Positions 42,673-51,786 are shown, counted from the first letter of the stretch. The stretch is 61,648 nucleotides of DNA from JBBQQG01 sp038216175 (GCA_038216175.1 JBBQQG010000004.1:1-61648), one strand, 5' to 3'. Notes: a model not told the origin generated them from the letters alone. Program-made: numbers and translations.

Positions 42673-44376
42673 TTAATTTCCAAAGGTAAAGGTGTTCAAA
42701 TTCACGCCGCTAGGTACATCTAACTCAATTATACCGCTTGTAAAACTTTTAAAGCTAGCAATACGATATAGATTCGATAGTTGCATGGTCACTTGATTAT
42801 TCGAGACGTCTGATCCGGCATCATCAGCCTGACTGATCGGCTGACTATTGAAACTTACACCGACCATACTTGGATTTGGTGCACCGCCAACTAAATACAC
42901 GTTTTTTGCTGCAATGTTAATTCTAAGTTTAGCACTTTTACCTGCTGTGATACTACCGCCTGATACTTGCCACTCGCCAGATAAACTCCACTGAGAACTA
43001 GATAAGTCTTTGGCAAAGCTATACGTTTGTTCAAGCTTAGAGCCTAAAGCTGGCGAACCGCTATATGTCTGGGCACGATCAGTGCCTAAATAAGTTTCGG
43101 CTGTCTGATTCTGGTCAATAGGGACTGGCGTACTTGTGGGTGCTACCAAGCTAGAAGACAGCTTAGCATCGCTATTTTCAGCTAGCAGTCCACGAATAGC
43201 TTTCTCTGATTGATCATAGTCACCTTCGCCGAAGTTTTCTCGTCTAACATTTCCACTGCGATCAATCAAATATTCGGCTGGCCAGTACTGATTTTGAAAA
43301 GCATTCCATGTCTCCAAATTACCATCTATTGCAATCGGATAAGTTAAGCCGTCTTGCTTTACTGCAGCTGCTACATTCGAAGGTATCTTCTCATATGAGA
43401 ATTCCGGTGCTTCAACACCTATAACTACTAAGCCGTCTTTTTGATAATGGGAATACCAGCCCTGGACATACGGCAGACTGCGGATGCAATTTATGCATGT
43501 ATAAGTCCAAAAGTCGATGAGTACCACTTTACCTTTAAGTTGAGCTAAGGTCAGAGGGCTACTGTTAATCCAACTTTGAATTCCTATTAGTTCAGGTGCT
43601 TTATATGAAGTTACGTTGTAAAGCTTGGAGTTATCGACGCTATTAGATGGTTTTGGAATTAACTTTGAGCTTAAGTTATCAAACTTTAAAGGCGTGTGGT
43701 TGGCAGCCCAGACCTGTATTTTCGTCCCTGTACCGGTAATAATCAGGATACCGACTAATACAAATAGCCCACCGAGGCTTCGCTGAAAAGCTCCTTTAGG
43801 ATTACTGGCAAACTTAATCCGAGATGTTAAACGTTGCCCATAGAAACCAACTGCTAGCAATATGAGTGCAAGTCCAAGAACGTAGGAAACTATATATGCC
43901 ATTGCTGCCGCAAAATGGGCAGGCAAAACTGTAGCTAGAATATAGCCATATACAGGGCTGCAACTAGAAAAGACTGGACCTAAAGCCGCTCCAGTGACTA
44001 TTGGACCAACCCATTGGCTGCGATTTTTTGTGCCGGTACCGAGCAGTTTTTGTGCCCTGTGCTCTATACCTAGCCGGCCGATAATGAAAGTATAAGTTGA
44101 CGGGAAAAGCGTAGCCAGTCCAAGAGCTACTATGATGCCTCCCGAAAAGTATGTTATTGCCTGAGGGGGGATGTTAATAAGTAGAGTAGTAGCTTTTAAA
44201 AGTAGCGTGAATACAATTAAAGAAATGGCTAGTGATAAAGCTATAAGAAGAGGTCTCTGCTTATTTTTAGTATTGCCGGTAAGTGAACCACCAATTATTA
44301 CTGGTAGCAGCGGTAATACACACGGCGCTAACACCGTAAGTACACCCGCTATAAATGCGCTTATAAGTAGAAACAT
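42673..44376 (-). CDS. dipZ: DipZ-type CcdA-TlpA fusion: transmembrane thiol reductase
   Basis: A 567-residue fusion resembling mycobacterial DipZ. Residues about 1-220 are a CcdA-like six-helix domain with Cys19 (LAPCVLP) and Cys139 (FSSCSP). About 255-400 is a TlpA-like thioredoxin domain outside the membrane with Cys294/Cys297 in FWTYTCINCIR. About 420-567 is a beta-rich C-terminal domain. It would carry electrons from cytosolic thioredoxin to outer-face targets. It follows the small Met-rich protein gene by three bases and precedes glutaredoxin and msrA. Confidence 0.9.
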   Translation of the reverse strand: MFLLISAFIAGVLTVLAPCVLPLLPVIIGGSLTGNTKNKQRPLLIALSLAISLIVFTLLLKATTLLINIPPQAITYFSGGIIVALGLATLFPSTYTFIIGRLGIEHRAQKLLGTGTKNRSQWVGPIVTGAALGPVFSSCSPVYGYILATVLPAHFAAAMAYIVSYVLGLALILLAVGFYGQRLTSRIKFASNPKGAFQRSLGGLFVLVGILIITGTGTKIQVWAANHTPLKFDNLSSKLIPKPSNSVDNSKLYNVTSYKAPELIGIQSWINSSPLTLAQLKGKVVLIDFWTYTCINCIRSLPYVQGWYSHYQKDGLVVIGVEAPEFSYEKIPSNVAAAVKQDGLTYPIAIDGNLETWNAFQNQYWPAEYLIDRSGNVRRENFGEGDYDQSEKAIRGLLAENSDAKLSSSLVAPTSTPVPIDQNQTAETYLGTDRAQTYSGSPALGSKLEQTYSFAKDLSSSQWSLSGEWQVSGGSITAGKSAKLRINIAAKNVYLVGGAPNPSMVGVSFNSQPISQADDAGSDVSNNQVTMQLSNLYRIASFKSFTSGIIELDVPSGVNLNTFTFGN

Positions 44377-44379
44377 AGT

Positions 44380-44643
44380 TTACTGATTCACGGGGGTTGC
44401 AGTTGTAGTATTTGTTGTACTTTGCATCATGGCATCATGTTCAGACTTTTTGTCTACTGCTTGTTGCTTCATGGTTGCATCTTCAGCTGCTTTTTTGATT
44501 TCCGTTTTTTGCATAGCTTCTGACATCATCATGGCATGGTCGTTTGTAGTTTTGTCATTATGATGAACTACTACTGCCGTTGCTACAGAAAAACCGATTA
44601 CTATTAGTATACCTATGGACAATGCTGTTATTTTGTTACTCAC
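44380..44643 (-). CDS. Membrane-anchored Met/His-rich small protein (87 aa)
   Basis: Starts GTG, seven bases after GGAGG (SVSNKITALS as written in frame). A hydrophobic helix at about 6-25 is followed by an outer tail rich in Met and His (DHAMMMSEAMQ, EHDAMMQ). Such tails can bind copper or act as methionine-oxidation bait. As first gene of the dipZ operon, with methionine sulfoxide reductase genes on both sides, a role in oxidative stress or metal handling is likely. Confidence 0.7.
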   Translation of the reverse strand: MSNKITALSIGILIVIGFSVATAVVVHHNDKTTNDHAMMMSEAMQKTEIKKAAEDATMKQQAVDKKSEHDAMMQSTTNTTTATPVNQ

Positions 44644-44700
44644 GGATTTACCCTCCAAAAGCATTATTAATTATGTTTATGAGTTTAATTGATTAAATAT

Positions 44701-44716
44701 GTAAAGTCAACTTTAC
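44701..44716 (-). promoter_or_regulatory. Operator/promoter of the dipZ operon
   Basis: The palindrome GTAAAGT-TG-ACTTTAC overlaps TTGACT, a -35 box followed after 17 bases by TAAACT. Fifteen of its sixteen bases recur at the msrB promoter (45698-45713). A shared repressor, perhaps the HTH protein at 45075-45287, is likely. Confidence 0.6.
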
Positions 44717-44718
44717 TT

Positions 44719-45078
44719 TTAATCATTACTTATCGAGTTAATTACTTTTGCTAGTACCATGCCAGCAAGACCAAAAACAAGCCACAGATCTATGTTATGT
44801 TGAAGCGTCTGAACAGCTACGCCAACTGTCAATATCGCTCCGCCAATTAGGTAAGCGAAACGTCCAGTTTGGGCTATAACTGCATACTCTCGCTCATCAC
44901 GCGGATTTTCATGCCAGACAAAAACACCAAGCCCAAAAACTAAAACTGCTAGAAGAGCGATACAAATTACGACTAGTCCCATAGGCATCCAGTAGGGGTG
45001 AATTAATAACATAAGGATCACTAAGACAGCTAAACTTACTGTTAACTCACTGCTAAGTTTTTTATGATTATGACTCAT
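44719..45078 (-). CDS. Small membrane protein, DUF2178-like (119 aa)
   Basis: A membrane protein with four hydrophobic helices and motif ENPRDEREYAVIAQTGRFAYL, similar to the DERxxxI pattern of DUF2178-type proteins that are usually co-encoded with a small XRE regulator, as here (ATGA overlap of four bases with the HTH gene). The pair may act as a membrane sensor and its regulator. Confidence 0.7.
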   Translation of the reverse strand: MSHNHKKLSSELTVSLAVLVILMLLIHPYWMPMGLVVICIALLAVLVFGLGVFVWHENPRDEREYAVIAQTGRFAYLIGGAILTVGVAVQTLQHNIDLWLVFGLAGMVLAKVINSISND

Positions 45079-45287
45079 AAATTAAAGATCCTTTCTACGC
45101 TACAGTCTAACTTACGGCTTAACTTAAGCGCTAATAGTACTGATGGAATATAGTTTCCCTTCTCAATAGCTATTATGGTTTGTCTTGTAACTCCAATGTC
45201 GTCAGCAAGCTGCAGCTGAGTCAGATTTGCAGATTTTCGAAGTTCGGAAACTTGATTTTGGACAGTCTCTTGGCGTTTGTAAAACAT
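45075..45287 (-). CDS. Small XRE-family HTH regulator (70 aa)
   Basis: A minimal helix-turn-helix protein (LRKSANLTQLQLADDIGVTRQTIIAIEKGNYIPS) of the YozG-like type. It sits four bases after msrB and overlaps the membrane-protein gene by four bases, forming a three-gene operon. It is the best local candidate to bind the palindrome found before msrB and before the dipZ operon. Confidence 0.88.
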   Translation of the reverse strand: MFYKRQETVQNQVSELRKSANLTQLQLADDIGVTRQTIIAIEKGNYIPSVLLALKLSRKLDCSVERIFNL

Positions 45288-45291
45288 TCGC

Positions 45292-45696
45292 TTACTTTTT
45301 AGTTTTAAAATCTAGTGAAGCAGAGTTAATGCAGTAACGCTGGCCACCTTTGTCAGCCGGTCCATCAGGAAAAACATGACCGAGATGTGCACCACAATTT
45401 GCACATGTGACTTCAACCCGTTCCATTCCGAGAGTGTTGTCGGTATGTAGTACGACATTTTCACGATTTATCGGATCGGTAAAACTTGGCCAACCTGAAC
45501 CGGAGTCAAACTTTGTACTGCTGGAAAATAGCTCATGTCCGCAAGCCATACAGTTATATGCACCATCTGCATGATTATCAACAAATTTGCCGCTATAAGG
45601 GGCCTCTGTACCTTTATCCCGCATAATACGGTACTGTTCTGGCGTCAGCTTTTGCTTCCAGAAGTCATCTGTCTTGTCCATCATGTTATCTGACAT
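45292..45696 (-). CDS. msrB: Methionine sulfoxide reductase B
   Basis: A 134-residue MsrB that reduces the R-form of methionine sulfoxide. Zinc Cys pairs CMAC (49/52) and CANC (98/101), GSGWPSF, and catalytic Cys122 in RYCINSASL are all present. The palindrome at 45698-45713 touches its first codon, so the true start may be one of the ATG codons at positions 5-6. It leads an operon with the HTH and membrane genes. Confidence 0.95.
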   Translation of the reverse strand: MSDNMMDKTDDFWKQKLTPEQYRIMRDKGTEAPYSGKFVDNHADGAYNCMACGHELFSSSTKFDSGSGWPSFTDPINRENVVLHTDNTLGMERVEVTCANCGAHLGHVFPDGPADKGGQRYCINSASLDFKTKK

Positions 45697-45697
45697 T

Positions 45698-45713
45698 GTA
45701 TAGTCAACTTTAC
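45698..45713 (-). promoter_or_regulatory. Operator at the msrB promoter
   Basis: GTAAAGTTGACTATAC matches the dipZ-operon palindrome GTAAAGTTGACTTTAC at 15 of 16 bases. It abuts the annotated msrB ATG, so binding would block transcription or the start of translation. Confidence 0.6.
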
Positions 45714-45833
45714 TATTAGTTTGATATTAAATCAAATAATTTTGATACGTCCTTTTAAATAAGTCTAGATTATATGACCGTAACAATAATTATTCATCTA
45801 GTTTTTTATTATTATAGTTTTTGATAAATTTTG

Positions 45834-45866
45834 AAGTGGAGGTAACAGAATAAGTTACCTCCACTT
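45834..45866. terminator. Long hairpin downstream of the YCII gene
   Basis: AAGTGGAGGTAAC and GTTACCTCCACTT form a perfect 13-base stem with a 7-base loop. It lies 28 bases after the YCII gene on the reverse strand. The following T-run is weak, so termination is probable but not certain; a structured RNA or protein-binding site is the alternative. Confidence 0.5.
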
Positions 45867-45893
45867 TGATGATTTCACTTTAGATAGGCCCTG

Positions 45894-46196
45894 CTACATT
45901 GGCAATGCTTCGTAGACACAAACAGCGCCGTCTGCAGAATGCATAAGCGGGCAACCTTTTGCTAGTTCTGTAGCATCTTCAATGCTTTCAGCATTTACAA
46001 TTGAGTATCCAGTTGCTGGCGAATCTTTGACTGCCATTACGCCGGAGGCATTAACAGCTTGACCATTATCCTTGAAAGGGTTTCCACCGTCGACTAATTT
46101 ATCACCGAGCTTCCCAAACCAAGATCCCCATTCTTCAGCACTTCCGGCATCCTCTACATTTTTACCTGCGTAGTATATATATACGTATTTCCCCAT
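45894..46196 (-). CDS. YCII-related domain protein
   Basis: A 100-residue protein of the YCII-like ferredoxin-fold family (YVYIYYAGKNVEDAGSAEEWGSWF; YSIVNAESIEDATELAKGCPLM). Often called DGPF or YciI-like; usually next to sigma factors, but not here. AAGGA lies eight bases before the ATG. A 13-base-pair hairpin follows it. Confidence 0.85.
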   Translation of the reverse strand: MGKYVYIYYAGKNVEDAGSAEEWGSWFGKLGDKLVDGGNPFKDNGQAVNASGVMAVKDSPATGYSIVNAESIEDATELAKGCPLMHSADGAVCVYEALPM

Positions 46197-46250
46197 AATA
46201 TTATCCTTTTAGCCTAATTGGCCAATTTAATTTAATAATTTCGCCTGAAC

Positions 46251-46586
46251 TCATTCCTGCATCCTGGCTATGTAATTAGTTAATGTTGCTTCACTATTTC
46301 CCCACTCAGTTCTATATTGCATTATCCAGGTTTGGACTAATACTAATGAGTCTTGCTTTAAGGCTACAAAATTAGTTCTACCAACTTTTCTTCTTTGTAT
46401 TATGTCAGCATTTTCTAAAATACGAATATGTTTATGGATAGCAGGCAAAGATAGGTCATGATTTCTTGCTAAATGACTAACTGTAGCCGGGCTTAATGAT
46501 AGGTCGTGTACAATGCCGCGTCGCTTATTGTGAGCTAAAGCATCCAGAGCTTCGTCGAGAGTAGGTGAGTCGTATTTAATATTCAT
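46251..46586 (-). CDS. ArsR-like winged-helix regulator
   Basis: A 111-residue DNA-binding protein with an ArsR-type winged helix (LAHNKRRGIVHDLSLSPATVSHLARNHDLSLPAIHKHIRILENADII). No obvious metal-binding Cys pair. It precedes the YCII gene by about 55 bases on the same strand, a common ArsR-small-protein pairing, so it probably controls that gene and itself. Confidence 0.85.
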   Translation of the reverse strand: MNIKYDSPTLDEALDALAHNKRRGIVHDLSLSPATVSHLARNHDLSLPAIHKHIRILENADIIQRRKVGRTNFVALKQDSLVLVQTWIMQYRTEWGNSEATLTNYIARMQE

Positions 46587-46724
46587 AATAGTTAACTAAT
46601 AAGTTAAGTATAGGTTAATTCATATATTGTGTCAAAGACTGACTTAATGTAAGTAGTTTTTTGTAACATAAATACTTTGAGGTCTGTCGTATTATTAATA
46701 GCTAATTCAGTAGATTCTGTTTGA

Positions 46725-46730
46725 TATTAT
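46725..46730 (+). promoter_or_regulatory. -10 box TATTAT, six bases before the start codon
   Basis: TATTAT ends exactly six bases before the peptidase E ATG at 46737. There is no Shine-Dalgarno sequence, so this is another leaderless-type promoter. Confidence 0.55.
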
Positions 46731-46736
46731 TAATCT

Positions 46737-47375
46737 ATGAAATTATATCTTTCTTCGTATGGATTGGGTAACCAGCCGAGTGCATTCGTTAATCTGCTTG
46801 GTAAAAATAAACTCGGTGCAATTATAATGAATGCTCAAGACCATAAAGATGAAACTTCCAGGAAAGAGCGATACGATAAAGAGCTATCTGATTTATCTAA
46901 TCTTGGACTAAAAGCGGAAGAATTAGATTTAAGAGAATATTTTGGAAAAGAATCTAAGTTAAAAGAAACACTAAATAAATATGGTTTTGTTTGGATAAGA
47001 GGTGGAAATGTCTTTGTACTAATGAGAGCTATGAAATCTAGTGGTTTTAATAAAGTTATTAAGCCTTTACTTGAAGATGAATTAGTCTATGCAGGATATA
47101 GTGCAGGTCCTGTTGCTGCAACACCTGATTTTCACGGAATTGAAAATGTTGATGATCCAAATATTGTTCCAGACGGTTATTCAAAAGACATAGTTTGGCA
47201 GGGGCTTGGCTTAATAGATTATTATTTGGCACCACACTATAGATCTGAACACCCAGAATCCGAAGCTATTGAGAATACAATTGAATACTTCAAAAAGCAC
47301 AAAATGAAATACAAAACACTAATAGATGGTCAAGCAATAGTAATAAAAGACAATGTTACAGAAATTATGGAATAA
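46737..47375 (+). CDS. Peptidase E-like (S51 family) hydrolase
   Basis: A 212-residue class I glutamine-amidotransferase-fold peptidase. The nucleophile elbow is GYSAGP (Ser near residue 122) and GLIDYYLAPHY supplies the His. Peptidase E cleaves Asp-X dipeptides; cyanophycinase relatives share the fold. A cytosolic role in peptide turnover is likely. The promoter layout indicates a leaderless message. Confidence 0.85.
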   Translation: MKLYLSSYGLGNQPSAFVNLLGKNKLGAIIMNAQDHKDETSRKERYDKELSDLSNLGLKAEELDLREYFGKESKLKETLNKYGFVWIRGGNVFVLMRAMKSSGFNKVIKPLLEDELVYAGYSAGPVAATPDFHGIENVDDPNIVPDGYSKDIVWQGLGLIDYYLAPHYRSEHPESEAIENTIEYFKKHKMKYKTLIDGQAIVIKDNVTEIME

Positions 47376-47510
47376 AACGATCTTATTTTAAGAATAATAC
47401 AATAAGTATTTTTCAAGTGAAATTAGTTCGATATTACCATATCAAATAGTTTGACAATGTAATCTTTAGTAAAACTAATACTTGGACGGCCGATATGCTT
47501 TATATTGCAG

Positions 47511-47960
47511 TTAGGTTTTTTCTACGTTTGTCTGGCTAGGAAGTTTTCTTGTGTTTTGTAATTCACCCATTAAATCATCTACTTTTACACCTTGTTTTAG
47601 GGCAATTCTTTCGAGTGTTTTCATAATAATATCTATTTCTATCTCTGCTTTTACGTCAGTTTTGTAATCTAATTCTGAACGAATTTCAGCAGCATTGGCT
47701 TGCCGGTTTTGAGATATCATGACGAAGGTTGACAAAAATATTGCTTCAAGAGACACAATTAATGTAAGTAAGCCGAAAGGAAACTTATCGAAAGCTATGC
47801 CTGCACCAAATAATCCAAGATTTATTACAACCCAAATCGTAAACCAAACCGAGTGGATGTAGACAAAGTTCATTGTTCCGGCAAAAGAAGTTATTTTATC
47901 AGCAATTTTATCTTCTACTTTTTTTATATTCTGTATCTCTTTATTGGCATTAAAAGCCAT
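47511..47960 (-). CDS. DUF1003 membrane protein
   Basis: A 149-residue protein with two central helices (about 30-52, 60-83) and motif FVYIHSVWFTIWVVIN..PFGLLTLIVSLEAIFLSTFVMISQNRQ, the DUF1003 signature, followed by a charged helical tail (KAEIEIDIIMKTLERI). Function unknown. AAGGAG lies eight bases before the ATG. Confidence 0.88.
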   Translation of the reverse strand: MAFNANKEIQNIKKVEDKIADKITSFAGTMNFVYIHSVWFTIWVVINLGLFGAGIAFDKFPFGLLTLIVSLEAIFLSTFVMISQNRQANAAEIRSELDYKTDVKAEIEIDIIMKTLERIALKQGVKVDDLMGELQNTRKLPSQTNVEKT

Positions 47961-48121
47961 TTTAGTTCTCCTTATTATTAAATGGAGTATATCAAAGAAA
48001 ATTTAAATTTATTATTGATTGTTCTGCTAACGTCTGTGTTTTGCTAATTGGTTTCAAAGTGCTACTGCTTGCGATATATATTTAGCGAGAATAGTATATT
48101 TAAGTTAATAAAGGACAGACA

Positions 48122-48760
48122 ATGCCAGGGATGGAAAGTTACATTAAAAGTTTTGAAAAAGAAGACACGCGTCATATTCAAAGTGTACGTAAATTGCGCC
48201 GTAAGGCTATAATTGATCAAAGCTTAGAAAGCGATTTGGAACGAGCAGTTATAGGTATATCTGGTTCGTCAGAGTTACTTGTAAAATATAAAAGTTTGGC
48301 TCGACGTATCGGAGAAGTTGTTGGTGAGCCGTTAATTATAATAGATGGAATTCGTGATCAAAAAATCTACGCTTCTAAAGGTGGGATTATTTTAGGTGAC
48401 GCCATAATTAATTTAAGTCCATACGATGAAAATCAAAAAATTGGAGGCAGTAGCGCGGCAATGAATATTTACGTCCCTTTAAGTGCAGCTGTAACCGTTC
48501 ATCATTGGGAGAGTAACAGAGTTTTTATAGGTGAAAACAGCAGTATCGGGCGAGAAGGGTATGCTAGTGTTGGCCAAATCATTAATCGAGAATGGGAGAA
48601 CCGCTCATTTAATCCAGATAACGATTATAAAGAAAATATTAACCGCGAGAAAGGCAAGGTGCTTATTGGTAGAGAAGAGATTTATGCCAGTCCTTTTATG
48701 CCATTGGGTTTGAATGCAACTTTGATTGCTATAGAACAGGAATCAGCTAAGCTCGGATAA
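48122..48760 (+). CDS. Hypothetical protein (212 aa)
   Basis: Not recognised. It is a soluble mixed alpha/beta protein with a basic N-terminal helix (VRKLRRKAIIDQ) and a central beta-rich region with Gly turns (ASKGGIILGDAIINLSPYDENQKIGGSSAAM). No membrane or catalytic motif. AAAGGA precedes the ATG. It is a single gene divergent from DUF1003. Confidence 0.55.
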   Translation: MPGMESYIKSFEKEDTRHIQSVRKLRRKAIIDQSLESDLERAVIGISGSSELLVKYKSLARRIGEVVGEPLIIIDGIRDQKIYASKGGIILGDAIINLSPYDENQKIGGSSAAMNIYVPLSAAVTVHHWESNRVFIGENSSIGREGYASVGQIINREWENRSFNPDNDYKENINREKGKVLIGREEIYASPFMPLGLNATLIAIEQESAKLG

Positions 48761-48846
48761 AGTAACTGTAAATAGCTAGAAATTATTTGCTGACAATTGA
48801 AAGTCTATTTTTAATCGTTTATCCTACTGTTTGCACCGCTTAAATC

Positions 48847-50841
48847 TTATTTAAGCAATCGTAAACGCATTTCTTGAAAGCGCTTCTGCTCGTCGATCGG
48901 ATGATTATCGCTAATCAATTGCTTTTTTGTAATGTATGGACCCAACATATCTTTGTCGCCTATTAAGTTAATTACTGGTATTACAATCGGACTATGTCCG
49001 GTATTTTCAAATAAATAGTGAGTTATTTGTACTCGCATTTCATTTTTAAAGTGGTCTAGATCGACGCGTTTAAATCGTTGATTTACTACTCGCCTAATTT
49101 CAGTTCGAAAATTGCTAATAAGATCTTCGTTTTCTTTCATTGAAATAAAACCACGACTAATAATATCTGGACTGGTGACTAGTTGCCCGGAATTTTTATT
49201 TATCGCGAGTATGACTGCAAGTATGCCCTCACCGCCTAACATTAGGCGGTCTTTAACAACAATTCCACTAACTTTCTTTCCGTTTTGGTCTATCAATATA
49301 CTGCCGTGTGGTACTTGCCCCCCGATTTCCATAGTTTCTTTAGTAAAAAATATGCTATCTCCATTATTTGGAAGCAGTGCGTGTTTCCGCGGCACTCCTT
49401 GTTGTATGGCTAGTTCGGCATGGTAAATTCGCTTTAGTCTTCCACCGTGAACAGGAATAAAAAACTTTGGCTTCGTTATTTGTAGTATTTCACGCAGTTC
49501 TTCTCGTTTAGCGTGTCCTGAAACATGTAAAGGCCCACACTCGTCTAGTTCATGTGTTATATGTCTAAAAAGTTGAACTCCTTTTAGACTAAGCCTATTA
49601 CTTATCTGGTCGTAGCTTACTTCATTACCAGGAATTGGTGATGAGCTTATTACTACAGTGTCGCCTTCGCTTAAATTTACATATTTGTGCTGACCTTCAC
49701 TCATGCGTTGTAAAGCAGCATTTGGTTCGCCCTGTCCACCGGTACACATAATTAGAAGTTGATTGGCCGGTACATTACTAGCTTGTTGGATGGAGATTAT
49801 TGTACCCTTTGGGACTTTTAGAATACCTTGCCTAACTGCTATTTCCGCATAACTCAACATACCCCTACCATCCAGTGCTACCTTTCGTCCTGCCGCTACA
49901 GCGGCATTAATTATCATTTGAGTTCGGTTCATATTGCTTGAAAAGGCAGCGACAAAGATTCGTCCTTTTGCATTACCAATTATGTCGTGAAAACTTTGTT
50001 GCAGGGTACTTTCTGTCGGTACACGTCCTTCGACATCAGCATAACTACTCTCACTGAGTAAAAGCAAAACTCCTTGTTTCCCAAGCTCCTGTAATCTTTT
50101 AATGTCGGTTGGCATTTTGTCCAATGGTTCTGGATCTAAACGAAAATCACCAGTAGCGATAATACGGCCGACGGGAGTATTTATACAAATTGCTGTAGCG
50201 TCTGGTAACGAGTGAGTTACTCGTATAAATTCTATAAAAAAGCTACCGACCTTCAATTGTTCATGGCTATCAATATTAGCTGTAATAAGTTCCGGTTTAA
50301 AATCTAGGTTAGAATCTACTGATTCATTTTGAAAGTTTTTTTCGATTACACCTATTGTATAGCGTGACCCATAGATAGGAGCTGGGAATTTTGGTACGGT
50401 ATGTTGTAATCCACCGATGTGGTCTAAGTGTCCGTGTGTAATTACATATGCCCGTATTTTATGTTTAATTAATTCAAGATATGCGGTGTCGTTTACTTCA
50501 TAGTTAACGCCTGGCAGATCAATGCTTAAGTTATTACCACAGTCTAAAACAATCGCATCATTCTGATATTCAATAACAGCCATGTTTTTCTCACCAACAT
50601 TTTCAAGTCCGCCAATAAAAGTAACTTTGAGCTTTTTAAAAGCATCAGTGATTACGTTGGCCCGATCTCTTGGTTTTTGATTTGAGTCAGCGTACCGGCT
50701 AACAATTCGGTTTGCATCATCTTGGTTGCGCTTTAGAGCGCGAATTGCAGCTCCACGTGTTTTTGTAGAGCTTGTTATCTTATTAAGTCCGGTATTTAAT
50801 TTACGACTATTAGTCTGGTCGGTTTTATGATTTTGATTCAT
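48847..50841 (-). CDS. rnj: Ribonuclease J
   Basis: A 664-residue metallo-beta-lactamase/beta-CASP RNase with 5'-to-3' exo- and endonuclease activity. After a basic extension of about 65 residues come GGLENVGEKNM, metal motif HGHLDHIGG, THSLPD, TGDFRLD and the beta-CASP block; SGHAKREEL and PVHGGRLKR follow. It processes and degrades mRNA, with the longest gene here. AAAGGA precedes the ATG, and a palindrome (50886-50899) lies in its upstream region. Confidence 0.96.
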   Translation of the reverse strand: MNQNHKTDQTNSRKLNTGLNKITSSTKTRGAAIRALKRNQDDANRIVSRYADSNQKPRDRANVITDAFKKLKVTFIGGLENVGEKNMAVIEYQNDAIVLDCGNNLSIDLPGVNYEVNDTAYLELIKHKIRAYVITHGHLDHIGGLQHTVPKFPAPIYGSRYTIGVIEKNFQNESVDSNLDFKPELITANIDSHEQLKVGSFFIEFIRVTHSLPDATAICINTPVGRIIATGDFRLDPEPLDKMPTDIKRLQELGKQGVLLLLSESSYADVEGRVPTESTLQQSFHDIIGNAKGRIFVAAFSSNMNRTQMIINAAVAAGRKVALDGRGMLSYAEIAVRQGILKVPKGTIISIQQASNVPANQLLIMCTGGQGEPNAALQRMSEGQHKYVNLSEGDTVVISSSPIPGNEVSYDQISNRLSLKGVQLFRHITHELDECGPLHVSGHAKREELREILQITKPKFFIPVHGGRLKRIYHAELAIQQGVPRKHALLPNNGDSIFFTKETMEIGGQVPHGSILIDQNGKKVSGIVVKDRLMLGGEGILAVILAINKNSGQLVTSPDIISRGFISMKENEDLISNFRTEIRRVVNQRFKRVDLDHFKNEMRVQITHYLFENTGHSPIVIPVINLIGDKDMLGPYITKKQLISDNHPIDEQKRFQEMRLRLLK

Positions 50842-50885
50842 ATTTTTCCTTTAATTGTTTTTAGTTCTTAATTAATTTGTGTGCG

Positions 50886-50899
50886 CTATTTATAAATAG
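50886..50899. repeat. 14-base perfect palindrome upstream of RNase J
   Basis: CTATTTATAAATAG lies about 45 bases before the RNase J start, in its 5' leader or promoter. It could be an operator or a hairpin target for autoregulation; RNase J is known to autoregulate in some bacteria. Confidence 0.4.
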
Positions 50900-51123
50900 T
50901 TAATTATAAAAAGAGGTGAATAAACGGTTGTATGTATAGTTTATGAATTAGATTTGTTGTTGAATTCCAGAGGGAAAACCATTTATTTAGTTAAGAGAAT
51001 ATCTTAGTTAAGACCTATAATAGCAAATAATTAAGCTTATGTCAATAGTGTAATATTAAAAAATTCCGATGACGTATTAAATTTTCCTTAATCTCCGGGC
51101 TAAAAATATAGTAATTAAAACTG

Positions 51124-51780
51124 TTATGATTGAGGTTTTTGAGCAATAAAACTATGAAGTACTACTTCGCCCGCATGTTGCGGTAATCGCCTAGTATAGT
51201 CTTTAAGTTCAAAGCCAAGTGTTAAGGCATGATATAAGTCAAGACTGTCTCCTCGATTGAATTGGAGAAAACCACCTCGTTCTAAGTGATCAAATGTTTG
51301 ATCAAAAAAAGACGATTTTGCATTATTTGGAAGGCAAGATGCCATTATCAATCCTAAACTACCTGATCGAAAGGGTAGGTTTTTTGCATCAATAATTAGA
51401 TCGAATTTGTTTTTACAAGGATAGAGGTTGCTAATAAAAACTTTTTTTGCGGAATTATCCGGACTTAACAAAGGTGTCTTATAACCTGTACCGAGTACAT
51501 TTGATGTTGGGCCACCTACTTCTACGGCAGGTCCTTTAGTTGATAAGATAGACTCAATAGTACTATCAATTTTTCGAAAATTTTCAGGAAAAGTTTCTGA
51601 AAGTCTAGATTCAATCTCAGCAAATGCTGCATCATAAGCAACTCCACCTAGTATGCTTATTCCGTTAAAACGGGCATCAATTAATTCTGTAGTAGATATA
51701 GTACTAAATGATGCTTCATCATCTGCGGAGAACGAATTCTTATATGAGATAGATTTATCAAAAGAGACCTCACAAGACAT
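51124..51780 (-). CDS. Methyltransferase-fold-like protein (218 aa)
   Basis: Possibly a class I methyltransferase: GPAVEVGGPTSNVLGTG near residue 84 resembles the SAM-binding motif I, KNLPFRSGSLGLIMASCLPN recalls motif IV-V, and a Gly-rich strand follows (HLERGGFLQFNRGD). The fit is loose and no target can be named. A full promoter lies upstream with leaderless spacing. Confidence 0.55.
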   Translation of the reverse strand: MSCEVSFDKSISYKNSFSADDEASFSTISTTELIDARFNGISILGGVAYDAAFAEIESRLSETFPENFRKIDSTIESILSTKGPAVEVGGPTSNVLGTGYKTPLLSPDNSAKKVFISNLYPCKNKFDLIIDAKNLPFRSGSLGLIMASCLPNNAKSSFFDQTFDHLERGGFLQFNRGDSLDLYHALTLGFELKDYTRRLPQHAGEVVLHSFIAQKPQS

Positions 51781-51786
51781 ATAAAT

